A stretch of 8,125 nt of DNA, from the NCBI GenBank assembly GCA_004356305.1, contig SMXJ01000176.1, positions 1 to 8,125 on the forward strand. The letters run 5' to 3'. This DNA is from Bacteroidota bacterium. Its GTDB lineage: Bacteria; Bacteroidota; Bacteroidia; Flavobacteriales; Flavobacteriaceae. A program made the position numbers and the translations under genes. A model generated the notes under the pieces. The model was not told the DNA's origin. It ran no database searches and saw only the letters and a program-made list of their open reading frames with translations. Shown here in pieces: positions 1 to 6,900 of the stretch (positions are counted from its first letter, which is position 1; each line of letters starts with the position of its first letter).

Positions 1-1
1 G

Positions 2-181
2 GGGTATTTGTATACCATATTTTTGTTTCTGGTTGTATTTGGCGTGTTGCTACCCTTGGTGTTCCTGCTTTTCAACCTATCCCTCATCACCCTTGTTATC
101 AGCTATTCGATAGTGATAAGCCTCATCTTTTTTATAGCTACAAGTTTTTATCAATTTGTGGTCAAAGAAGCGAATAGTTAA
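2..181 (+). CDS. C-terminal end of an unidentified integral membrane protein (5' end outside window)
   Basis: An open frame runs in from the left edge and ends at TAA (179-181), giving the last 59 residues of a protein. The fragment is very hydrophobic. Two stretches, roughly residues 3-28 and 31-50, are rich in Leu, Val, Ile and Phe and carry no charged residues, so they look like two adjacent membrane-spanning helices. The tail is short and polar (FVVKEANS). This frame is preferred over the other forward frames because its amino-acid make-up is typical of a real membrane protein. The frame starting at base 1 also stays open to a stop at about 175-177, but encodes an implausible mix of residues. 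No family motif is visible in so short a piece, so I assign no function. The gene ends 93 bases before uvrA and shows no obvious functional link to it. Confidence 0.6.
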   Translation, partial: GYLYTIFLFLVVFGVLLPLVFLLFNLSLITLVISYSIVISLIFFIATSFYQFVVKEANS

Positions 182-229
182 TTCAAATAGCTAACTGTTT
201 TATTGAAGTAAATCACAACTTTTGAATTA
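179..229. repeat. 9-bp perfect inverted repeat after the upstream gene
   Basis: TAATTCAAA at 179-187 is matched exactly by its reverse complement TTTGAATTA at 221-229, with 33 bases between the arms. The left arm begins on the stop codon of the membrane-protein gene. The arms hold only two GC pairs, the loop is long, and no T-tract follows directly, so it is a poor intrinsic terminator. It could be a weak 3' mRNA structure, a protein-binding site, or chance in AT-rich intergenic DNA. Confidence 0.3.
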
Positions 230-246
230 GTTAACGGGTCAGTTTT

Positions 247-259
247 TCAATTCAATTGA
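247..259. promoter_or_regulatory. 13-bp palindrome directly upstream of the uvrA promoter box
   Basis: TCAATT-C-AATTGA is a perfect inverted repeat with six-base arms around one central base. It ends one base before the TAnnTTTG box at 261-268, so it lies where the spacer between the two promoter elements would be. That position suits an operator or activator site. No matching regulator is encoded in the window, and AT-rich palindromes of this size also arise by chance. The regulatory role is inference from position only. Confidence 0.3.
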
Positions 260-260
260 G

Positions 261-268
261 TACCTTTG
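261..268 (+). promoter_or_regulatory. Bacteroidota-type -7 box of uvrA (TAnnTTTG)
   Basis: TACCTTTG matches all six fixed positions of the primary sigma factor -7 element known from Bacteroides and Flavobacterium (TAnnTTTG). Transcription in these bacteria usually begins a few bases past this box, which here is at or just before the uvrA ATG at 275. The mRNA would therefore be leaderless or almost so. I see no good -33 TTG element at the usual 19-21 base distance; the region around 236-245 lacks one. Strength may thus depend on an activator, or on the -7 box alone. Confidence 0.6.
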
Positions 269-274
269 CAAATT

Positions 275-3106
275 ATGGTAAAAAGCAAAGATGTAATTGA
301 GGTTTTAGGGGCTCGTGTCCACAATTTAAAGAACATCGATGTGGTTATTCCGCGAGAGAAATTGGTGGTGATCACCGGGCTTTCGGGCAGTGGAAAATCT
401 TCATTGGCCTTTGATACTATTTATGCCGAAGGACAACGTCGTTATATCGAAACTTTTTCTGCCTATGCACGGCAGTTTTTAGGAAGTCTGGAACGACCCG
501 ATGTCGATAAGATCGAAGGCCTTTCACCCGTAATCGCCATCGAACAAAAAACAACGAATCGGAGCCCGCGTTCCACGGTAGGAACCATCACAGAAATTTA
601 TGATTTTCTCCGCCTTCTTTTTGCCCGTGCCAGCGATGCCTATAGCTACAAGACCGGTGAAAAAATGGTGAGTTACAGTGACGAACAGATCAAGCAACTC
701 ATCATCAAGGATTTCAATCAGAAAAAAGTGAGTATTCTCGCTCCGGTAGTGCGTTCCCGTAAAGGACATTATCGCGAATTGTTCGAACAGATCGCTAAAC
801 AGGGGTTTTTAAAAGTTCGTGTGGACGGTGAAGTAATGGACATCGTTAAGGGAATGCGTATCGATCGTTACAAAACCCATGATGTGGAGATAGTTATCGA
901 TCGCTTGGTCATCAGTGGCGAAAGCGATCACAATAAACGGCTCACCGAAACCATTCTCACAGCCATGTACCACGGGGATGATGTTCTAATGATACTGGAC
1001 AACGAAACGGATAAAGTGCGTTACTTCAGTCGGTCGCTGATGTGCCCAACTTCTGGGATCTCTTATCCGAACCCCGAACCGAATAACTTTTCCTTCAATT
1101 CGCCTAAAGGAATGTGTCCCAACTGCAAAGGACTGGGAGAATTGCACGAGGTCAATCTCAACAAGATCGTACCCGATATAAATTTGTCTATCAAACAAGG
1201 TGCTCTGGCGCCACATGGCCCTCAAAAGAGCAACTGGATCTTTAAACAACTGGAACTGATCGCGCATAGATACGATTTCAAACTAGGTGATCCATTCCAT
1301 TCGATTCCGAAGGAGGCAAAGGAGGTGATCTTTTATGGTGGAAATTCAACATTTGATATCGCATCAAAAACATTGGGTATCACCCGAAACTACAAGATAG
1401 ATTTTGAAGGTGTTGCTACCTTTTTGCAAAATACTTTCGAAGCCAACGAATCCAAGTCGCTCAAACGCTGGGCAAAGGAATATATGGACCAAATTTCCTG
1501 TAATGAATGTAACGGAAGCCGGCTGCGAAAAGAATCCCTTAATTTCAAAATAAACGGTAAAAACATCGCTGATCTGTCGAGTATGGATGTGATAGAGCTA
1601 ACCGATTGGTTTGCACATTTGGGTGAAGAACTAAGTGATATCCAGCTCAAGATCGCTTCGGAAATCATCAAAGAGGTTCGTGCCCGCCTTCGTTTTCTAG
1701 TGGATGTGGGACTCACCTATCTTTCCTTGAATCGTAGCTCAAAATCCCTGTCAGGCGGGGAAGCACAGCGTATCAGATTGGCAACACAAATTGGTTCCGA
1801 ATTGGTAGGTGTACTTTATATCCTGGATGAACCGAGTATTGGTTTACATCAGCGAGACAATAAAAAATTGATCAATTCATTGATAAAATTGAAGGATCTG
1901 GGAAATAGTATCATCGTGGTCGAACACGATAAAGAGATGATCAGCATGGCGAATTATGTCATCGATATCGGTCCCGCCGCAGGTAAACATGGCGGTGAGA
2001 TCGTTTCCGAAGGAACACCGGAAGAGATACTTAAACATCACACCCTTACGGCCGATTATCTCAACGGCACCCGAAAGATCCCCATACCCGATAAGCGTCG
2101 AAAAGGCAATGGAAAAACCATGTCATTAATAGGAGCCACAGGAAACAATTTGAAAAATGTAAATGTTGATTTTCCATTAGGGAAGATGATCGGAGTTACC
2201 GGTGTTTCCGGAAGTGGTAAATCCACGCTTATCAATGAAACCCTGTATCCTATTTTAAACGCTTATTTCTTTAACGGGGTTAAAAAACCACTGCCCTATC
2301 AGAAAATTAACGGCATAAAGCATATTGATAAGGTAATCGATATCAATCAGTTGCCCATAGGCCGTACACCGCGTTCCAACCCTGCCACTTATACGGGCGT
2401 CTTTTCAGAAATTCGAAATCTGTTCGCCAAGGTCCCGGAGGCAATGATCCGAGGGTATAAACCGGGTCGTTTTAGTTTTAATGTGAATGGCGGTCGTTGC
2501 GAAACTTGTCAGGGAGGGGGAGTAAAAGTTATCGAAATGAATTTCTTACCGGATGTATACGTGGAATGCGAAACTTGTCAGGGCAAACGATTTAACAGAG
2601 AAACTCTTGAGATCCGTTACAAAGGAAAGTCTATTTACGAGGTCCTGGAAATGACCATCGATCAGGCATGTATATTTTTTGAATTGATACCTAAGATCTA
2701 CCGAAAGTTAAAAACAATTCAAGATGTTGGGTTGGGATATATTGCACTTGGGCAACGGTCTACAACGCTTTCGGGTGGGGAAGCGCAGCGTATTAAGCTA
2801 GCAACCGAATTATCCAAAAGAGATACAGGCAACACCTTTTATATATTGGACGAACCAACAACCGGACTGCATTTTGAAGATATTCGGGTATTATTGATAG
2901 TCCTCAATAAATTGGTAGACAAAGGAAATACCGTATTGATCATTGAGCACAACCTCGACGTCATTAAAACCGTTGACCATATCATTGATATAGGTCCGGA
3001 AGGTGGCAAAAAAGGGGGTGAGATCATTACCGTAGGAACTCCGGAAGAAATTATTACCCATAAAAAAAGTCATACCGCCCATTTCTTGAAAAAAGAACTA
3101 CATTAG
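275..3106 (+). CDS. uvrA: UvrA, excinuclease ABC subunit A
   Basis: UvrA is the cytoplasmic ATPase dimer that, with UvrB, scans DNA for bulky lesions and loads UvrB for incision by UvrC. The 943-residue product is full length for the family and has both ABC modules in order. Module I has a Walker A GLSGSGKS at about 35-42, a signature LSGGEAQ at 492-498 and a Walker B YILDEP at 515-520. Module II has a Walker A GVSGSGKST at 643-651, LSGGEAQ at 832-838 and a Walker B at 855-862. A CxxC knuckle of the CNECNGSR type lies at 409-412. The C-terminal zinc site is intact (Cys 742, 745, 765, 768). The first zinc site reads CPTS then CPNC (257-284), so one of the usual four Cys is Ser. I chose ATG 275 over the in-frame TTG at 266 because that TTG is part of the promoter -7 box, and the ATG product starts like other UvrA proteins. 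No nearby LexA-type site is recognisable. Confidence 0.97.
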   Translation: MVKSKDVIEVLGARVHNLKNIDVVIPREKLVVITGLSGSGKSSLAFDTIYAEGQRRYIETFSAYARQFLGSLERPDVDKIEGLSPVIAIEQKTTNRSPRSTVGTITEIYDFLRLLFARASDAYSYKTGEKMVSYSDEQIKQLIIKDFNQKKVSILAPVVRSRKGHYRELFEQIAKQGFLKVRVDGEVMDIVKGMRIDRYKTHDVEIVIDRLVISGESDHNKRLTETILTAMYHGDDVLMILDNETDKVRYFSRSLMCPTSGISYPNPEPNNFSFNSPKGMCPNCKGLGELHEVNLNKIVPDINLSIKQGALAPHGPQKSNWIFKQLELIAHRYDFKLGDPFHSIPKEAKEVIFYGGNSTFDIASKTLGITRNYKIDFEGVATFLQNTFEANESKSLKRWAKEYMDQISCNECNGSRLRKESLNFKINGKNIADLSSMDVIELTDWFAHLGEELSDIQLKIASEIIKEVRARLRFLVDVGLTYLSLNRSSKSLSGGEAQRIRLATQIGSELVGVLYILDEPSIGLHQRDNKKLINSLIKLKDLGNSIIVVEHDKEMISMANYVIDIGPAAGKHGGEIVSEGTPEEILKHHTLTADYLNGTRKIPIPDKRRKGNGKTMSLIGATGNNLKNVNVDFPLGKMIGVTGVSGSGKSTLINETLYPILNAYFFNGVKKPLPYQKINGIKHIDKVIDINQLPIGRTPRSNPATYTGVFSEIRNLFAKVPEAMIRGYKPGRFSFNVNGGRCETCQGGGVKVIEMNFLPDVYVECETCQGKRFNRETLEIRYKGKSIYEVLEMTIDQACIFFELIPKIYRKLKTIQDVGLGYIALGQRSTTLSGGEAQRIKLATELSKRDTGNTFYILDEPTTGLHFEDIRVLLIVLNKLVDKGNTVLIIEHNLDVIKTVDHIIDIGPEGGKKGGEIITVGTPEEIITHKKSHTAHFLKKELH
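2498..2583 (+). repeat. 17-bp exact direct repeat encoding both halves of the UvrA C-terminal zinc site
   Basis: TGCGAAACTTGTCAGGG occurs at 2498-2514 and again at 2567-2583, exactly 69 bases (23 codons) apart and in the same frame. Each copy encodes CETCQG, one CxxC half of the zinc-binding module. The protein repeat is expected in every UvrA; the unusual part is identical codon choice in both halves. Recombination between the copies would remove 23 residues in frame. Confidence 0.9.
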
Positions 3107-3170
3107 AAGATCGAAGGTGGAAAAACCGGCAGTTAGTTGTTATATTTATAAGGATTGTATTCTTTAAAGC

Positions 3171-3860
3171 ATGAGAAAAGAAAAGCATAAAAAAAACTGG
3201 AACGAAATAAAGACCAATGATTCCTGGGCCATCTTTAAGATCATGGGCGAGTTTGTGAATGGTTTTGAGCGTATGAGCAGTATTGGCCCATGTGTTACTA
3301 TTTTCGGTTCTGCCAGAACCAAACCTGATGATAAATACTATAAGCTCGCTGTTCGTATTGCCCAAAAGATCACCCATCATGGTTATGGTATTATTACCGG
3401 TGGAGGTCCCGGGATCATGGAAGCGGGTAATAAAGGAGCGCATTTGGCAGGAGGCACATCGGTTGGATTGAATATCGACCTGCCTTTTGAACAGCACGAC
3501 AATCCATATATCGATGGAGATAAAAGCTTGGATTTTGATTACTTTTTTGTACGAAAGGTGATGTTCGTTAAGTACTCTCAGGGCTTTGTTGTAATGCCGG
3601 GTGGCTTTGGCACTCTGGACGAACTGTTTGAAGCCATCACCCTTATACAAACGAATAAAATTGATAAATTCCCGATCATGTTAGTGGGTAGCGAGTTTTG
3701 GGACGGATTGATGGAATGGATGAAAAAAACGCTGTTGTCGAACAATAGTAATATAAGTCCCGATGATCTGGATCTGATCCACATAGTGGACAACGCAGAC
3801 GAGGTTATTGATATTCTGGATAAATTCTATGACGAATTTAATTTAAGCCCAAATTTCTAA
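3171..3860 (+). CDS. LOG-family (TIGR00730) Rossmann-fold protein, probable nucleoside-5'-monophosphate phosphoribohydrolase
   Basis: Members of this family that have been tested cleave N6-substituted AMP (cytokinin ribotides), and sometimes AMP itself, into free base and ribose 5-phosphate. They act as cytoplasmic dimers or larger oligomers. The 229-residue protein shows the whole family pattern: a nucleotide-binding FGSAR at about 45-49, GGGPGIMEAGNKGA at 77-90, the conserved Arg-Lys pair in VRKVMF at 127-132, and the hallmark PGGFGTLDE at 143-151. The Arg (128) and the Glu ending the hallmark (151) correspond to the catalytic residues, so it should be active. The N-terminal 35 residues before the Rossmann core (FKIMGEFVNGFERM) resemble the longer LOG subtype. 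The ATG at 3171 lies 64 bases after uvrA, and the stop is 8 bases before the next gene, which implies an operon with that gene. A weak TATATTTA box (3141-3148) lacks a partner element. The natural substrate cannot be read from the sequence; older annotations call such proteins lysine decarboxylase, which is wrong. Confidence 0.92.
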   Translation: MRKEKHKKNWNEIKTNDSWAIFKIMGEFVNGFERMSSIGPCVTIFGSARTKPDDKYYKLAVRIAQKITHHGYGIITGGGPGIMEAGNKGAHLAGGTSVGLNIDLPFEQHDNPYIDGDKSLDFDYFFVRKVMFVKYSQGFVVMPGGFGTLDELFEAITLIQTNKIDKFPIMLVGSEFWDGLMEWMKKTLLSNNSNISPDDLDLIHIVDNADEVIDILDKFYDEFNLSPNF

Positions 3861-3868
3861 ATATATAA

Positions 3869-6682
3869 TTGAAGTTACTTTGGTTTTTCATACCATTCGT
3901 TTTAGTTTCGTTTTCACTGAAAGCCCAACACTCTATTACTGTTGATGCATCACTAGATACCGATGATCATACGATTCATATCCAACAGCAAATCAAATAT
4001 AAAAACGATTCAGAAACAACTCTCAACGAAATCTATTTAAACGATTGGGCCAATAGTTTTTCGAGCAAGAATACACCATTGGCCAAACGATTCGCGGAGA
4101 ACTTTAAAAGTGCATTTCATTTTGAGAAAGATGAAAACCGGGGCCGTACCGATATAGAATCTATCACCGATAAAAACGGAGTTGCCCTCGAATGGGAGCG
4201 TGGTACCGAAGTTGACATCGTTAAAATAAACCTTGGTTTTCCCCTTGAACCCGGCGAAGTTTATATTATAAATTTATCCTATGTCGTTAAGCTGCCGGAA
4301 GATAGGTTCACCCGGTTTGGATTTACCAAAGAGAATAATTACAAACTGAAATACTGGTTGATCACACCTTCTGTTTTTGATGGCAAATGGTATAATTACA
4401 GCAACAAGAATACGGACGATTACTTTCAGTATCCCACCTACTTTTCGATAACGTTTACTTTCCCTGACCATTATCAATTGTTCACAGATCTGAATGAAGT
4501 GGGAGAACAAACCCTTCAGAATGAGAAACAATTGAAACTTGAAGGTGATCGGCGAATGCATACCGACATCTACCTAGAGAAATTTCCAACTTTTACAAGT
4601 ATCCTGACAGATCAGGTGGAGGTGGTAACCAATTTAAAGGATCAGGAAGTAAGTCCGGCGATCAACGCACTTCTGGTAGACAGGGTGACCAGCTATCTGA
4701 GTGAGAAATTGGGTCCGTATCCATTTAAAAAAATTCTGATTAGTGAAGCCGATTATAGAAACAGCCCAGTCTATGGACTGAATCAATTACCAGATTTTAT
4801 CAGTCCTTTTCCCAACGGATTTGAGTTGGACGCAGAGCTCTTGAAGACCATCTCACGAAAGTATATAATCAATACCCTGCCCCTAAACCCAAGAAATGAC
4901 CATTGGCTGATAGGCGCTATACAGATCTATTTGATGATGGAGTATGTGGATACCTATTATCCGGAAATGAAGCTTATGGGGAGTATAAGTGATTTTTGGA
5001 TCATTGAATGGTCTCATGCATCAGAACTTGAATTTAACGACCAATATTCCATGCTCTACCTGAATATGGCAAGAATTAACTTACATCAATCGCTGAGCAC
5101 CCCTAAGGATTCGCTGGTGAAATTCAATAAAAATATTGCGAGCGATTATTATGCCGGCATGGGGTTTCAGTACTTGAGTGATTATATAGGAAAACCCGAA
5201 TTGGGAAAATCTATTAGAGATTATTTCTCGGAATATCGACTCAATCCTACTTCACCGGTTGACTTTCAGAATATAGTATCACAAAACACGGAGCTTCCGG
5301 TTAATTGGTTTTTCGAGGATTTTGTTGGCAAACGTACCACCATCGATTTCATAATCGATAAGATCGAAGAAGTTGGGGACTCTTTACGGGTTACCATAGC
5401 AAATAGAAAAGACAATACCATGCCGGTTTCAATCTACGGTTTGAACAAAGATGAAGTTCTCTTTAAAAAATGGGTAGAGCCTGTGGATGGTACTTCTGAA
5501 GTAATGCTGCCAAAGGAGAATGTTCGAAAGTTAGTCCTTAATCACGAAGGTAACATCCCGGAATATAACAGACGAAACAATACTAAAAAGGTCAAAGGAC
5601 TTTTGAATCGTCCGGTGCAAATACGTTTGTTTCAGGATGTGGAGGACCCGAAATACAATCAGATGTTTGTTATGCCTGAATTTCAATATAATTTGTACGA
5701 CGGTATTAGTATCGGGCCTAAACTTTACAACAAAACCTTGCTTCCCAGAAGTGTACACTACAAGTTAACTCCCTTGTATGGTTTTAGATCAAAAAAGATC
5801 ATTGGTAAGGCGTCTGTGACCTATACGGAACGATTGGATAATCGCGACCATTATTCCACCCGCTATGGGATTGCAGGAAGCATTTTCTCTTACGATCAAG
5901 ACTTATTTTATAAACGCCTTTCACCCTTTGTCACATTTGCTTTTAGGGATAACACGGACCTGCGAAAGAACAAAAAAGTATTTCTCAACTTTAGGAACGT
6001 AACGGTTCATCGTGATCTGGATCTGAACGATCCGCTTCAAGAACCCAATTATAGCGTGTTCAATACTCAATATGTGCATTCAGACAAGAATCTGATCAAT
6101 TATTATCGAGGAGTATTAGACTATCAAATTTCGGAGAAGTTCAGTAAAATCGCTGCTCAATTTGAATATCGAAAGTTATTCAATAACAATCGTCAGTTAA
6201 ACCTTAGGTTATACGTTGGGATGTTTGTTTTTAATCATACCGAAGAGGATAGTGACTTCTTCAGTTTCGCCCTTGACCGCCCAACCGATTATCTTTTTGA
6301 CTACAATTACTACGGAAGAAGTGAAGATACAGGACTGTTCAGTCAGCAGCTGATCATAGCTGAAGGAGGGTTCAAGTCACAATTGGAGCCCGCCTTTTCC
6401 AATCAATTTATCGCCACTTTAAATGGCAGTACTAATATTTGGAAATGGATCTATGTCTACGGTGACATAGGCGCGATCAAAAACAAAGGAGACGTTGTAA
6501 AAGGTGTTTGGGATACCGGAATTCGTCTCAGCTTTTTAACCGATTATTTTGAACTTTACTTTCCCCTTTATTCCAGTCTGGGTTGGGAACCGGGTTTGCC
6601 CGATTACGATCAGAAAATTCGCTTTATCGTTACCCTGGATATTAAAACCCTGTTAGGGCTGTTTACACGCGAATGGTATTAA
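3869..6682 (+). CDS. Secreted M1 aminopeptidase-like (gluzincin) protein, apparently without zinc site, with beta-rich C-terminal region
   Basis: The 937-residue protein starts with a clear Sec signal peptide: a Lys, a hydrophobic core, and a probable cut near SLKA-Q at residues 17-20. Residues 21-240 resemble the beta-rich N-terminal domain of M1 aminopeptidases. Residues 270-480 resemble the catalytic helical domain: YGLNQL at 302-307 sits where GAMEN is expected, and W346-L347 followed seven residues on by Tyr354 sits where WLNEG-x-x-x-Y is expected. At the spacing of HExxH-x18-E, the zinc ligands and general base read K326-T327, R330 and G349. It is therefore probably not a working metallopeptidase. 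From about 580 to the end, short alternating aromatic and polar segments (FVMPEFQYNLYDG, YKLTPLYGF) suggest beta strands, perhaps an outer-membrane barrel; the chain ends in EWY. No lipobox Cys is present. The start is TTG: it alone yields the signal peptide, and the first in-frame Met is residue 230. The 8-base gap to the LOG-like gene indicates co-transcription. The function is unknown. The fold assignment is inference from motif spacing. Confidence 0.8.
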   Translation: MKLLWFFIPFVLVSFSLKAQHSITVDASLDTDDHTIHIQQQIKYKNDSETTLNEIYLNDWANSFSSKNTPLAKRFAENFKSAFHFEKDENRGRTDIESITDKNGVALEWERGTEVDIVKINLGFPLEPGEVYIINLSYVVKLPEDRFTRFGFTKENNYKLKYWLITPSVFDGKWYNYSNKNTDDYFQYPTYFSITFTFPDHYQLFTDLNEVGEQTLQNEKQLKLEGDRRMHTDIYLEKFPTFTSILTDQVEVVTNLKDQEVSPAINALLVDRVTSYLSEKLGPYPFKKILISEADYRNSPVYGLNQLPDFISPFPNGFELDAELLKTISRKYIINTLPLNPRNDHWLIGAIQIYLMMEYVDTYYPEMKLMGSISDFWIIEWSHASELEFNDQYSMLYLNMARINLHQSLSTPKDSLVKFNKNIASDYYAGMGFQYLSDYIGKPELGKSIRDYFSEYRLNPTSPVDFQNIVSQNTELPVNWFFEDFVGKRTTIDFIIDKIEEVGDSLRVTIANRKDNTMPVSIYGLNKDEVLFKKWVEPVDGTSEVMLPKENVRKLVLNHEGNIPEYNRRNNTKKVKGLLNRPVQIRLFQDVEDPKYNQMFVMPEFQYNLYDGISIGPKLYNKTLLPRSVHYKLTPLYGFRSKKIIGKASVTYTERLDNRDHYSTRYGIAGSIFSYDQDLFYKRLSPFVTFAFRDNTDLRKNKKVFLNFRNVTVHRDLDLNDPLQEPNYSVFNTQYVHSDKNLINYYRGVLDYQISEKFSKIAAQFEYRKLFNNNRQLNLRLYVGMFVFNHTEEDSDFFSFALDRPTDYLFDYNYYGRSEDTGLFSQQLIIAEGGFKSQLEPAFSNQFIATLNGSTNIWKWIYVYGDIGAIKNKGDVVKGVWDTGIRLSFLTDYFELYFPLYSSLGWEPGLPDYDQKIRFIVTLDIKTLLGLFTREWY

Positions 6683-6849
6683 TTAGATATTGGAATTCGG
6701 TAAACCAACTTCAAGATCGGGGTCTATCCAACATTGTATAACTTGCCATTATTATTGTTATTTGAACCGTTAGTTATTAATATTTCAACAAAATGTAATA
6801 AAAGGTTGGTATTTTTAAATATATCGCAATAGTTTAACAAGCTGTCACG

Positions 6850-6880
6850 TTGCAATTTTCATGCATTTTGACTACTTTTA
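6850..6880 (+). promoter_or_regulatory. Probable promoter of the E1 dehydrogenase gene
   Basis: TTG at 6850-6852, then 20 bases, then TACTTTTA at 6873-6880. This fits the Bacteroidota promoter pattern (TTG, 19-21 bases, TAnnTTTG) except for A in place of the final G. Transcription would begin around 6885-6888, leaving a leader of roughly 15 bases before the ATG at 6901. No Shine-Dalgarno sequence is present, as is usual in this phylum. The rest of the 218-base gap (6683-6849) is AT-rich, and I see no convincing terminator or gene in it. Confidence 0.4.
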
Positions 6881-6900
6881 CAAAGCCTAAACATCATACT

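Noticed and set aside
266..274. TTG at 266 as the uvrA start
   Set aside because: The TTG is part of the -7 promoter box, and the three extra residues are not typical of UvrA N-termini; ATG 275 explains the data better.
3141..3148. TATATTTA as a promoter box for the LOG-like gene
   Set aside because: It matches TAnnTTTG except for the last base, but no TTG lies 19-21 bases upstream. Kept only as a remark in the gene entry; read-through from uvrA is equally likely.
3054..3650. Long open frame of 198 codons on the minus strand opposite the LOG-like gene and the end of uvrA
   Set aside because: It lies opposite two well-supported genes with clear family motifs, its product shows no recognisable domain, and it has no promoter of its own. 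It is an antisense shadow.
6774..6801. Possible hairpin TTATTA/TAATAA with a 16-base loop downstream of the peptidase-like gene
   Set aside because: The stem consists only of AT pairs, so it would be too weak for an intrinsic terminator; such matches are expected by chance in this AT-rich gap.
6704..6810. ACCAAC (6704-6709) and GTTGGT (6805-6810), followed by a T-run, as a long-range terminator
   Set aside because: Only six base pairs are separated by 95 bases; this is too little pairing over too large a loop to support a terminator.
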